Part shown: in pieces, positions 34,325-45,374 of the stretch
How the letters are laid out: each line of letters begins with the position of its first letter
Position numbering within the stretch: the stretch's first letter is position 1
Source of the DNA: Euborellia annulipes
Taxonomy: Eukaryota > Arthropoda > Insecta > Dermaptera > Anisolabididae
DNA: 64,000 nucleotides
Assembly: GCA_023213315.1 (NCBI GenBank)
Contig: JAKCPI010003261.1
Span: 40,082-104,081, forward strand
Direction of reading: 5' to 3'
Position numbers and translations under genes: made by a program
The notes under the pieces: model-generated
Database searches by the model: none
Seen by the model: the letters and a program-made list of their open reading frames with translations, nothing else
Told to the model about the DNA's origin: nothing

Positions 34325-34522
34325 GTGAGTGCACCGGGGCAAAAAAAAATAGCCACTACCTTGAAGAACAGGTTGGGGTTTTAACTCACCGAACGAGGTA
34401 AAGACATAACCAGAAAAATATACAATAAAACTAAAATTAAAACGAATAAATCTATGGGAAAATATTTTGGGGATTATACCAAATGAAACAGCAAAAAATA
34501 TTCAAATAAGTGTAGCCTATTG

Positions 34523-35178
34523 AATAGGCGTAGCCAGAAATTTTCGATGGGGGGGGTTCAGGATGATTTCTCCCCCCTCCCCCCCCCGACTAATAGGGCA
34601 GTATAAGGTGTCTAATGAAATATATATTTGACTAGCCAATCCGCCCTCCTGGACCCCTTCGGATTGGCTCGGGCCCGCCCTTTCTTAAATAAGTGCCCCA
34701 ATTTTTGATTCATCTCGATTCAGGCATTATAAAATGCAACCCTCACTTCCCTAAAATAGCGGAGTTTCTGTGCTTGTTTCTTTTGATCAGAGTTCTATCT
34801 CAGATCTCTTTAAAAAAAAAAAAAAATTAAAAATTTAATTATATAATAATTTTTATTATTTTTCATTTGAGGGATTTAATCAATTTTAGCAGGCTTCAAT
34901 TTTTTATAAAGCAAGACAAAAATCAATTCTTTTCAATGGGAAAATTCTGAATTTTCTTGAATTTTTTGCGTTTCCTTTAATAAAATTATTTTATTATATT
35001 TTTTTTTAAACTAGAGAAAATTATTATATTTTTTTACTTTCTCTTACCCTATATATGAAATATATATAGAGAGAAAGTATTGTTTGTATTACAGACCTTA
35101 AATATCTAGTCATGGCTTGGGTCCAATGGGGGGGGGGTTTGAACCCCAAAACCCCCCCCCCGTGGCTACGCCTATGGC
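34523..35178. mobile_element. MITE with ATAGGCGTAGCCA termini
   Basis: ATAGGCGTAGCCA at the left and TGGCTACGCCTAT at the right are perfect inverted repeats. The flanks share GCCTATT, an imperfect 8 bp duplication. It contains G/C runs next to both ends, a family A 3' terminal fragment (35034-35080, minus) and a Helitron-like end near 34632 (hairpin AGCCAATCC/GGATTGGCT beside ACTAG). Confidence 0.65.
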
Positions 35179-35179
35179 C

Positions 35180-35499
35180 TATTCTAAGATTAAATGAACA
35201 AATAATTTATTATAATTGAAATTTTGTGAGATACTTTTAAAAAAATAAATAAAGTTTTTTCCTTCTTTTTTTTGCATTTGAGGCCATTTAGACCCCGTCT
35301 TTATTTATTTATTAATTGATTAGTAGCCATTTCAATTGAAATATATTTATTCTTAATCGACCTGGACGGTGGCAAAACCTCTACCTCTAGCTCCAGAAGC
35401 CGATGCTTTACTTTTGTCACAGATCAAGCAAGAGGCAGGGCCGGGCAAAATACGCAAAAATCAGTATTTGAAATACAAAATAGAAAATACTTTAAAAAA
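35180..35499. other. SINE tail trace and start of an unclassified repeat
   Basis: A minus-strand trace of the second SINE family tail lies at 35275-35300. CAGGGCCGGGCAAAATACGC at about 35436 resembles a hAT-type terminus and continues with repeated AAATACAAAATA motifs into which the next family A copy inserted. Confidence 0.4.
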
Positions 35500-36175
35500 T
35501 CTGGTGTGACTGGCGCAAGCACACAACTTTCTCTTACCTTCGGTAATCGAAAGTTGTGTACTGTGCTGTCACACCAGATTTTTTGTGTCGACATGTATTT
35601 AGTTCCCGGCAGTAGGGAATATTTGAATTCAGATGTAAAATTTATAAGTATGGGAAAATATTTATATTTTGTTACCATGGCAACCATTTCTCCTATCTTT
35701 CCTATGAAGCACAAGAGTAAAGTGTGCTTCAAACAATTTTGAGGGCAAAACGAGAATATACATTTGAAAGAGCATCTCAAAAATAATTGATTTTTTGAAT
35801 TTTAATCAAAATCGTTAGAGCGAATTTTGAGAAAATCGAAAAAAACTGAAAAAGTACATCAGTAAAGTACTAGTACTCTTTGGCCGATTTTGATTAAAAG
35901 CTTATTTTGTCGGTCCCGGGGGATGTTTAACTTAAATATAAAATTTCAACCTCCTAGCTCAATTCCTTCATGCTTAAATTGAACGCAGACACCCACACAC
36001 CCACCCACCCACCCACCCACCCACCCACAGACAGACCATGTCGCGAAAACCACTTTTTGGATTCAGGGGACCTCAAAACGTGAAGATCCATCAAAATCTC
36101 GACATCGAATTTTTGACATGAAACCAATACTTTCTCTCTATATATATATTACATATATACATAGGTAAGAGAAAA
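35500..36175 (+). mobile_element. Family A, full-length copy
   Basis: Complete apart from the last bases (GAGAAAAAGG in place of GAGAAAGTA). It is inserted into a run of A inside an array of AAATACAAAATA motifs that continues on the other side (36185-36215), so pre-insertion sequence can be read across it. Confidence 0.85.
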
Positions 36176-36179
36176 AGGT

Positions 36180-37481
36180 GTATTAGAAATACAAAATACC
36201 AAATACTTGGAACTCAAATTAGGGGTCCGACCAAAACAAGAAACCGAAACCGAATTTCGGCCTGAATCTTAGTTTCAACCGAAACCGAAACTTGTATTTC
36301 CTATACAAAATTCGTATCATTTTTTTCCACTTCCGTGGAAATCATTTTACCTTTTTTTGGGAAGGTAAAATTTTTTCCTCCCCTTTTTCGCTTGGTGGAA
36401 AATTTTTTCCCCTACCATGGAAATGGAATTTTTCCCGCCTTGCGGAAAATTTTTTCTCATTAATGTGTAAACCATTTGACCGATTTTTTTTTTGCGTGCT
36501 AGTCTCAGCCCATCTTTTTAAACTCAGGTTTCGTTTTGTTAATATTTCTATGAAATTTAAATATTATTGTATCGTTTAAACAAAGACTATTATTGTACTT
36601 CATTCAAAGTCGTTTAAAATTTTCGATTTTAAATTTAAGCTTCTTCTGGGTGGGGAGGGGGGTCGAATTTATATACAGCCTCGAGGGTCGGGGGCCTTCG
36701 GTCCATAGCCAAAAAAAAAAAAAATTTAGATAATCCTAATGAAAATTTAATCTCACTTGAAAGTGATCAAGCACACATGCAGCTTCCTTCTAGAGCAGAT
36801 CTAAAACAATGTATCTAAATGATTTTTATTTGGGTATATTGGTTGATTTTAAATGTTATTATATAATTTGATAAAAATCATTCATTGAAATCACTGAATG
36901 AAAACGGAAATAATTTTAAAATGTGAAATTCACCTAAAAATATAAGAAAAAAAAAAAGAATTTTCCCACGATCGTCAATCTATATTTTTATTAATAACCT
37001 TGATTTATCTAAAAACAATCAATTTTAATTAATAGAATCTTCAATGATGATAGATTATTTTTTATCTCCTGAACTTGAAACAAACAACAACCCATATCAA
37101 TAGGAAGTAATTATAAAATAATACCTTTTAAAAGTTTTATTTGTTCTTTATTGACGTCAATACTTTAGAATCGGACAGAACAGACACTTGTAGTTAGGTT
37201 CAGCCAGGAAAAATAGTAATGCTACGAATATAATTTCAAAGCTTAAAGCAACATCCAGATGATAGCGATAAAACAGAAATAAAATTAATTAGCAGGGCCG
37301 AAAGACTAACGCCAAAAGGCCGAAAATAAAGAGAAAAAATTAATTTTTTGTTGATAAATATTATATATTTACCAAAATTCGAAAATGATTAAAATATTTC
37401 AAGAAAATCGATTATAAGATGATTTCGAAACCATAAAATCTAACATATTTATTAAGTTTTTTTTTTCTACGTCTTCTAAAA
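36180..37481. other. No gene seen; short repeats
   Basis: A run of GAAACCGAAAC repeats at 36240-36290 and blocks of GGAAAATTTTTTCC type at 36330-36460 are low-complexity. The frame at 36292-36579 comes from these. Confidence 0.5.
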
Positions 37482-37643
37482 GATGTTCATAAAATTTCCA
37501 AGAGAGACTCAGAGGAGCCAGAAGAGTTGCGTCCGGAATTGCGTCACAAATGTTGCCTGCCCACGAGTTATGAATATTAAATGTTTCCTTCTAAGAAATC
37601 CCCCCAGGAGGGCTTCAAGATCCTCCCATCGGCAAAATTATAA
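37482..37643 (+). pseudogene. Unidentified coding-like stretch with one internal stop
   Basis: A GC-richer island follows a pyrimidine tract ending in AAAG. Read from 37482, the frame gives HKISKRDSEEPEELRPELR, then HKCCLPTSYEY, a TAA stop at 37578-37580, then MFPSKKSPQEGFKILPSAKL and TAA at 37641. The acidic/basic composition is unlike the AT-driven noise of neighbouring frames, and it continues across the stop. This suggests a decayed exon, or two short exons' worth of one protein. The 62-residue ATG frame at 37483 overlaps it in another phase and is less protein-like. I do not recognise the protein. Confidence 0.35.
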
Positions 37644-37644
37644 A

Positions 37645-38963
37645 AGGAATTCCATCCTGAGAGAAATGTGACTATCAAAAGAATTATGTTCTGAAAACAT
37701 TTCATATTATTTTCGAACATGAAAAAAAAATGATATTCGTTCAGATAGTAATTTTGCTTAGTTGTTTAATATAAATGAGAAATGATGCATGCCCATGTGA
37801 CACAATAAAAAAAATATACAACTGAGTTGTAAATCTTTTCTTAAAAGCGAAAGAAATTTGCAACATTTAATGAAATAAGTAACAGCGGCGTAACAAACTC
37901 AGAAAGCATAAGGGGAGGGGAACGGAACGAAGCACAACTAGGGGGGCGGGGCGTTAATTTAGATTCTATATCAATTTTTTTTAGCCATTATCAAAATAAT
38001 TTCTATTTAATATATACTGGTAAATTCATTAGGTCCTTTAGGTTACCAATGACGGGGGATGCCAAATGCCTGGGGTGGGATGGGGGGCCCAATTCTCCCC
38101 CAGCTCGTGACGATACAGAGTAAATAAATACGGTTAACAAAAATATATGCTGCATAGATTAAGTAAAGAGAAATAAATTACAAATCAACTAAATCTAGTT
38201 AATTTAATAACTCATCTCACCTTCGGTCTTTCACTTCAATTAATAATCAATTTCGAAAGATTCAATTTTTAGCGGAAAAATGAAAAAAAAAAAAAATAAA
38301 TAAATAAAGAATATAGGGGAGTATATATAGTTATTTTTCGGGAAGGGGAACCCCCCACCCTTCTTTATAAACATATTTTAAAATTATATAACGTTTTATT
38401 CAATGGGAAATGTTTTATGAAAATTTTAAAATATTTATAGATTTTTCCACAAGTCCCTTTCGGGAGAGAGGGGGGGGGGGAGGGGGAACCCGGGCCCCTA
38501 GATTTCGACTGCCTAAGGGCCTATATGTTCTTTAATCCGGCACTGCACACACACACAGTCACATACTCAGGTTATTTTTTTGTATTTTTTATGCCATATT
38601 GACTTGTAAATTTAGTGCCTATAATTGGAGAAAAAATAATTTCTTCTTCTTCCAAAAAAAAAAAATCATTGTGTGGTTTTATGAAAACACGATGCAAGTG
38701 AAACTTTTTTTTTCAGTTCGTAGGCGTTTAACTGAAAATTTTCAGAAAATTATTCAATAAAGGATATTAAAATCGCGTTTTTAATCTTACCTTAATAATT
38801 GGAAAATTTATAATGGGAAATCAATAGACGCATGTGAAAAACTGAGAACAATATTTATTTAGTAATTGAAGATTTGAATCATTTTAAATTATTTTAAAAA
38901 TTATATTTTATTAATTTAAAAATTAAATCTCACAATTATTTTTTTATAATCCGTCATATACAA
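37645..38963. other. No gene seen; G/C-run repeat fragments
   Basis: Blocks with G or C runs (37908-37955, 38065-38105, 38345-38365, 38460-38500) look like remnants of MITEs. A hAT-type edge TTAATCCGGCACTG lies at 38532. Confidence 0.4.
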
Positions 38964-40506
38964 TATATGGGGCATTCCACGCCAACTCGAGCACTTTTGA
39001 ACCCGACCATTTTTGATTTGGCTGAAACTTTGTCATCTTTTTATACCCTATTGAACATTGAAAACGTGTCTGATAATTTTTTCAGATTTTTTGACTCAGC
39101 CAAAAAAAAAATTATAGCATTTTCAAAAAACATCGAATTTTTTTTTCAAATAACCGCAAAACTGTCAAAAATTAACTTATCGGGACGTTTTTTTTTTTGA
39201 AATTTTTGTCTTTTAAATGTACTTTTCAGAAAAAAATATGACAAAATTTTACAGATTCCTCTTGAACGTTTTTTTTTTTGACATTTTCGGAAAAAAACAA
39301 AAATTTCGGGATGAATGACTTTTTTTTAATTTTTTTTTTTATAAAAAACTTTGATTTTTTCTACAAATGCTCTGAAAATTTCAGAGCGGGATTATTTCGC
39401 GTTCTATTTTTTTTTTATTTTTGAAAAAAAAAATTTTTTTTCTCCGCTTATTTATCATGATGGTGCTCTTAAATTCTTTCAGGACTGTCCGAGATTCTAG
39501 AAAATTGAAGAAAAAAATAATAATAATAGTTAGAGGTGATGAAAATCGAGAAAATTCCATTTATCCTGAAAAAATTAGAAATTAGTTGTGTATTCAACTA
39601 CTGAAGAATTTGAAGCGTCAAGTAAAAGCTTAGAAACATGGGCGTATCTAGGGTGGTGCCGGGGGGCCTGCCCCCCCCCCCAGAAAGCTCCTTGCCCCAA
39701 GAAAAATTGAAGGGGGGCCATGGGACCAGCTATCCTCCGGTGGGCCTGGAAAGCCCCATATTTTCTCAATTTTTCTTGGGGCAAGGAGCTTTCTGGGAAA
39801 GGCCAGGCCCCCCGGGACCCCCTAATTACGCCCATGTTTCTAAGCTTTTACTTGACGCTTCAAATTCTTCAGTAGTTGAATACACAACTAATTTCTAATT
39901 TTTTCAGGATAAATGGAATTTTCTCGATTTTCATCACCTCTAACTATTATTATTATTATTTTTCTTCAATTTTCTAGAATCTCGGACAGTCCTGGAAGAA
40001 TTTAAGAGCACCATCATGATAAATAAGCGGAGAAAAAAAAATTTTTTTTTTCAAAAATAAAAAAAAAATAGAACACGAAATAATCCCGCTCTGAAATTTT
40101 CAGAGCATTTGTAGAAAAAATCAAAGTTTTTTATAAAAAAAAAAAAATTAAAAAAAAGTCATTCATCCCGAAATTTTTGTTTTTTTCCGAAAATGTCAAA
40201 AAAAAAAAGGTTCAAGAGGAATCTGTAAAATTTTGTCATATTTTTTTTCTGAAAAGTACATTTAAAAGACAAAAATTTCAAAAAAAAACGTCCCGATAAG
40301 TTAATTTTTGACAGTTTTGCGGTTATTTGAAAAAAAAATTCGATGTTTTTTGAAAATGCTATAATTTTTTTTTTGGCTGGGTCGAAAAATCTGAAAAAAT
40401 TATCAGACACGTTTTCAATAGGGTATAAAAAGATGACAAAGTTTCAGCCAAATCAAAAATGGTCGGGTTCAAAAGTGCTCGAGTTGGCGTTGAATGCCCC
40501 ATATAT
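38964..40506. mobile_element. 1.5 kb palindrome (giant foldback)
   Basis: Left arm 38964-39636 and right arm 39836-40506 are reverse complements over about 670 bases with few differences. The outer edges are ATATGGGGCATTCCACGCC and its near complement. The centre is a 199 bp MITE whose own inverted repeats continue the palindrome. Long frames here (for example the 189-residue minus frame 40359-40928) are arm shadows. It is either a foldback transposon or an inverted duplication seeded at the MITE. Confidence 0.9.
39637..39835. mobile_element. MITE with CATGGGCGTAACTAG-type termini, copy 1
   Basis: CATGGGCGTATCTAGGG and AATTACGCCCATG bound 199 bases. An inner inverted pair AGAAAGCTCCTTGCCCCAAG sits on both sides of a short spacer. 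The family recurs at 59492-59674 and 61364-61543. The 86-residue frames on both strands are symmetrical consequences of the palindrome. Confidence 0.8.
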
Positions 40507-40519
40507 AATTTCAACTTTT

Positions 40520-40660
40520 CTACTTTTGTCGTCACGGCTTGTGACGTCATGTTTTGCAACGTCACGGCCTTTGTCGTCACGGCATGTAACGCGACATGCT
40601 GATAAAAGAGCGAAAAAAATTTGAGGGGATCAAAAAAAAGTTCCACTTTAAAAAAAAATG
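40520..40660 (-). repeat. Repeat with clustered GTGACG/CGTCAC motifs, copy 1
   Basis: It has repeated GTCACGGC blocks followed by ATGTAACGCGACATGCTGA and AAAGTTCCACTTTAAA. The reverse complement occurs at 42305-42415, so the two copies flank 40.7-42.3 kb in inverted orientation. Confidence 0.65.
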
Positions 40661-40664
40661 TATA

Positions 40665-41765
40665 GATTTCAAAAAGCATTGCTCTGATGGTAGTTATATA
40701 ATAAAAACTTTTTCCTTGATAATTATTGAATAAATATTTAATTGACAAAAGTATAAAAGAATGTAAAGCGATAGAGTGAATGAGTATTGATAAGGACAGA
40801 GTGTATAGATTAGTTGTTGTTGTTTTGGTTGGGTAACCAGAAAGTCTCGATTGGTGACCCGAACACGTCTTCTCCCTATAACGAACGAAGGTAAAACTTG
40901 CGAAATATTCCATAACGCTACATATCACTTTCCTAAAGCGACTTCACCGTGTCTTTTTTAGTCTCCATTAAGCGTAAGTGATTGACCAATTGACTTTCCA
41001 TTTAAAAAATAAAAAAAAATTCAACTGATGTTCGGTTGGTGTAATGGCACAATCAAATTCACTTGGTAATAAGTATAAATCAATCAACTTGCTAAGGATT
41101 TAATTTTATTCGAGTTTAATCAAGGAAAGAACAACAACAAAGTTGAGTAGGTATAAAAGGTGTTAGCTAAAAACTCTTAATTTGAGTGTGTGTGTGTGGG
41201 CTTAATCTATAATCCCTCTGTTAAATAAAATGAAAATAAAACGAATTTATATTTCCTTTTTATTAGATATCATGGGCGTTGAGAAAAACTAAGGTATTAG
41301 GAGAGAAGAAGATCCCCCTTCCCCTTAGCTATCTATATAAGGAGGATTTTCAATCTCTATTTTAAAAAATTTTATATTAAAATGAAATTTAATCGAGATT
41401 AGTGGTGTAGAAAAAATTGTTAATAAAAAATATTAATTCTCTCTTTATTCGTGATCGAATGTGAAAATACTCAAAAAAAAAAAATAAACAAAAGAATGGA
41501 AATTTAATAGAAATTTGTGGTCCTTTGAGAGCAAAAAATAAGTTTAATAAAATTATAGCATTTTCTATCTGAAGGTGTTCAAGATTGTAATAAAATATGG
41601 CCAAATTTTATGAACTAGAATTTATTTAAATTAAAATTTTCTAAGGCAGTGCATCTTAGAGAAAGAAATACAACAGTTGCATCTGCATCTGAGCGGACAT
41701 ACTAATCTCTATAAACTTACAATATTTGTTAGTATAACTCAATTATAATATTTGAACAAAGATAA
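40665..41765. other. AT-rich sequence, no gene seen
   Basis: Only a short GT run at about 41187-41198. Confidence 0.5.
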
Positions 41766-42066
41766 GCCCGAGTAAAAATTATTAAATCGAGGGATCCCCC
41801 CCCCCAGCAAGTCTGCATAGTGAACCTTTAGGGACACACAGGGATACACACGCCCACACCAGGGATACACAGGGATACACAAGCCTGCACCAGGGACACA
41901 CAGTAGATCAAAGGTGAACAGAAGTAAAATGTGTGTCCCTGGTGTGGGCGTGTATATCCCTGTGTGTCCTGGGGGCGTGTATATCCCTGTGTGTCCCTAA
42001 AGGTTCACTATGCAGACCTGCGGGCGTGTGTATCCCTCGATCATTTTTAATGATTTTTACTCGGGA
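41766..42066. mobile_element. Foldback built of GGGACACACAGGGATACACA repeats
   Basis: The outer edges CCCGAGTAAAAATTATTAAA and its near complement, plus TCGAGGGAT and ATCCCTCGA, bound arms of about 140 bases around a short loop. Each arm contains several copies of GGGATACACA or its complement. A diverged copy lies at 44576-44805. Confidence 0.85.
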
Positions 42067-42304
42067 GTGAAAAAACTAAAACATAAAATAATAATTTCCA
42101 AAAGACTAAAAAAAGAAGCTGAGATTCACTAAATATATCCAAATTTTGGTATCAAATTATAAAGCGTGATAATTATGGCGATCAGGGGCGAGGAGGGATA
42201 CATCTTAGATCATCCAAAATTCCCATCCCCAAAACAATTTTCTGGCCTGCTGGTGAACATCCATCTTTGTCTCTTTTTTTATCCTTTCAAAGGATCTTGG
42301 ACAC

Positions 42305-42415
42305 ATCTTTTTTTTTTAAAGTGAAACTTTTATTACATAGTCAATTTTTCGCCCATCTATCAGCATGTCGCGTTACAAGCCGTGACGTCACCAGTGATGT
42401 CACACCAAGTTTCAT
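42305..42415 (+). repeat. Repeat with GTGACGTCA motifs, copy 2
   Basis: Reverse-complement partner of 40520-40660 (CAGCATGTCGCGTTACAAGC, then CGTGACGTCACC). Confidence 0.65.
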
Positions 42416-42429
42416 TACTAAGCTATTAG

Positions 42430-42605
42430 AGTGCGCTACTGTCACTTTATTGTTTAGGCGCCATAGGCGGGCTTTTCCACTTACCAGGGTGATGCGCCCC
42501 TGGACTCCCTTGCTCGCCTTCAGCGAACAAATGCATCAAATTTATTCTTACTCCCTCTCTGACTCATACCCCGTTACGCCGCCCGCCAAGGCCTAGCGGG
42601 GTACA
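42430..42605 (+). repeat. Repeat fragment related to the Helitron-like 3' region and to 14.35 kb
   Basis: ACGCCGCCCGCCAAGGCCTA resembles 23311-23332, and CTCGCCTTCAGCGAACAA resembles 14371-14391. The final hairpin and CTAGT are not present here. Confidence 0.5.
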
Positions 42606-42609
42606 GTTA

Positions 42610-43086
42610 AATGCATAAGATCCAAAAAAGTTTTTGCCCCGTGGTTTCATAAAACCACACAATTTATTATTGGCTTGGACACTTCTCTCAACGAATTTAG
42701 AAGAATTCCCTTTCTTTTAAAATTTTTTAATAAATATATAAAATTATTTCCGTATCCTAATACTACTAAAGAAAGTTTCTTTGATGATTTATATTAATAA
42801 ATTACTTACGAACGTTGTTTGTTCAATTTTAAGTACTTTGTAAATATGTAGACTTTGCTTACCTGAAACAAACAGGAATTACAGAGAAAGATTAATATTT
42901 ATTCATAATACGAGTCAATAAAAAGACAAATGGAGAGTTAATAGAAGAGATTGAATGATAGTTTCTTAAAGAATTATTTTCAAATAAACTAAGACGGAGT
43001 TACAAATGTAGTAGTTATATTGATTAAAAAGGCTATGGTCAACCAAATATCGGTCTAATTTACAAAACAAATAAAAGGGATTTGGA
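42610..43086. other. AT-rich sequence, no gene seen
   Basis: Nothing supported. Confidence 0.5.
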
Positions 43087-43088
43087 GT

Positions 43089-43120
<32 letters not shown>

Positions 43121-43179
43121 GGGAGGGGGGGGGCCGGGGGGGTCGGGGGGGGGGGGGGGGGGGGTGTGGGGGGGGGGAG
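43087..43179. repeat. G homopolymer-rich tract
   Basis: About 93 bases of nearly pure G with a few interruptions. It gives a proline-only frame on the minus strand, which is meaningless. It could form G-quadruplexes or be partly a sequencing or assembly artefact. Confidence 0.9.
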
Positions 43180-43184
43180 TAATT

Positions 43185-44318
43185 ACGAATATTTATTTCC
43201 ACTATCAAAAATAAAATCTCTCTACTCCTGGTAAAATAGAATGGCTTTTAAGATTATCAATATTAAACACATTTTCTACGCCTGTCTCGGCCATGAGGTG
43301 GGGGCATACTCATAGTTAAAATTATAATGCTTATACAGTAACTACAATCGTGTGACATAGTAAGCTAAAACAATTGGATTACATAAGCCCAGATTTAAAA
43401 AAATAAAAAAAAATAAAAATACTAAGAAATGGCAATCCCACGCTCGGTTGGCGATGTCATAGATATATTATCCTGAAGAGAATGAGAGAGAGAGTGAAAA
43501 AGATGGAGGAATCTGTGGACGGACCGAAGGACATCTCCAGAAGCCATTGTTAAATAGGTGGGAGGAAACAAAGAGACGCAAATTAAACAAAAAGAAAAGA
43601 ATAAATAATGATTTAAATATAAAATTCTCGAGACTCCAAAAGTTAAATTAAAAAAAACCTTGATAAAATACAAATAAGTTGAATAAATATTAAAATTTAA
43701 CTCCATAAATATTTTAATAGTAAATAAAATAGTACAGTGATTCACAACTAATCTTATGTATTGGCCACCAGGAATAACTAATAAAATTATATTTTAAGAT
43801 TGGGTGACACCGTTATCTCTTCACTCTGCCCGTCAACTCAGACCTTGCAAAGTAAATAAATAAACACATTCAATTTTGAAGATGCAAATGATATATTTTC
43901 AACTTTTCTTTTATTTTCAATGAAAATCAAGAAAGAAAAAAAAAGCTTGCCTATCTTTTAGTGCAGAGTGAAAAGGCACAGCAGAATAGAAATCTCAGTG
44001 AGAATGAGTTACCTGACCTAAGAGGCCATTTTTCTTTTTTCGCTATTTAGATAATCACCAGATTTATAAAATTATTCTTAATCCAAGATGAATAAATAAT
44101 ATAAAATAAGGCCATTGAGTATGGCAAAAAAATTTTTAAAATAGCCATCCATATTTATTTAAATTATATTGGCCAGCAATTAATTAATTGAGTAGCTTTT
44201 GACGAGAGTAAATCATTGAGCCTTGGATTGTGAAGAGAGATCTCTATCTCTGTTCAAAAGGATATGGGCTGATCAAAATAAAAAAAAAAAAAATATTTAT
44301 TTGTACAAAAATTAAAAA
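43185..44318. other. No gene seen
   Basis: The minus frame at 43422-43745 (107 residues) has mixed composition and no domain, start context or splice context that I can support. Confidence 0.45.
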
Positions 44319-44457
44319 TCTGGTGTGACGGGCCGCACAGCACACAACTTTCTCTTATCTTCTGGAATTTAAAGTTGTATTCTGTGCTTCTCACACCAGA
44401 TGTTTTGTGTCGACATATATTTAGTTTCCGACAGTACCGTGCATTTAAATTCATGAC

Positions 44458-44585
44458 CGCCGGGGGGCCTGGCAACGGAGAAGAGCAACAGTCCCCACAA
44501 TCGATGCAGTTAAGCAATGCCAAGCGCGCGAAAGCTCGGGATTGGTGACCCCGAGCAATCAGCGTGTGAAACACTCCCAAGTAAA
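44458..44585 (+). mobile_element. 5S rRNA-derived sequence (SINE3-like head or pseudogene)
   Basis: ATCGATGCAGTTAAGCAATG aligns with the 5S A-box region (GTTAAGCAACG), and GATTGGTGACCCCGAGCAA followed by CAGCGTG aligns with the C box and 3' stem (GATGGGTGACCGCCTGGGAA, CGCGTG). About 90 bases are collinear with canonical 5S, with many substitutions. Related pieces occur at 18788 and 56704. Confidence 0.6.
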
Positions 44586-44805
44586 AATGATCGAGGGATT
44601 CACACGCCCGCAGCAGCTCTCCATAGTGAACCTTTAGGGACACACAGGGATACACAAGTCCACACCAGGGTCACACACAGTAGATCGAAATTGACCAGAA
44701 GAAAAATTGGTGTCCCTGGTGCGGGCGTATGTATTCCTGTGTGTCCTTAAAGGTTAACTATCCAGACCTGCTGCGTGTGGATCCCTCGATCATTATTTTC
44801 TCGGG
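44576..44805. mobile_element. Foldback, second copy of the GGGATACACA family
   Basis: TCGAGGGATTCACACGCC and its partner near ATCCCTCGATCATTATTTTC bound inverted arms. The internal order matches 41766-42066 with deletions. It is joined directly to the 5S-like block. Confidence 0.75.
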
Positions 44806-45374
44806 CTCCCCCGGTAGACATTGGTACTAATGTAAGTAAATTATTTAAATACAGTAATAACCCCTAATGGCCTCTGTAGGAGAAAAGAGTAAAAAAATTA
44901 ATGATCTATAAAATTTATAAAACATGGAAAAATATTTACCATAGGATTCATTTTTCCAATCTTTCATATGAAGTTCAAGAGTAAAGTGTGCTTCAAACAA
45001 TTTTGAGGGCAAAATGAGAATATACATTTTAAAGAGCATCTAAAAATTAATTGATTTTTAAATTTTAATCAAAATCGTTAAAGCGAAAATCGAAAAAACT
45101 CAAAAGGTACATCAGTAAAGTACAAGTAGCTTTTGGCCGATTTTGTTCAAAAGCTTCGTTTTACGTCACAAAGAAGTACCTAACTTAAATATAAAATATC
45201 AACCTCATTGCTCTTTTCGTTCTTTAGATATTTTGTTCACAGACACAGAACATTTTGCGGGACCCACTTTCTTGGACTCTCGGGACCTCAAAACCATCAA
45301 AATCTCGAATTTTTGACATGAAACCACTACTTTCTCTCTATATATTAACAAATATAGAGGTAACAGAAAGGAAA

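Larger units (their letters stand above)
44319..45372 (+). mobile_element. Family A copy with a nested composite insertion
   Basis: The head occupies 44319-44451. The body resumes at about 44904 (ATAAAATTTATAAAACATGG) and ends GAGGTAACAGAAAGG. It is more diverged than other copies. The inserted 450 bases consist of a 5S-like block, a foldback and a SINE tail piece. Confidence 0.8.

Noticed and set aside
35424..35780. 118-residue minus-strand frame
   Set aside because: Entirely the family A element read backwards. The same peptide pieces recur at other family A copies.
40359..40928. 189-residue minus-strand frame, the longest in the window
   Set aside because: Half of it lies in the right arm of the 1.5 kb palindrome, with a near identical shadow in the left arm. 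It has no conserved motif.
42966..43208. Proline-rich frame
   Set aside because: Translation of the G homopolymer tract on the other strand.
44254..44655. 133-residue minus-strand frame with cysteines
   Set aside because: It is stitched from family A, the 5S-like block and the foldback, so it cannot be a protein gene.
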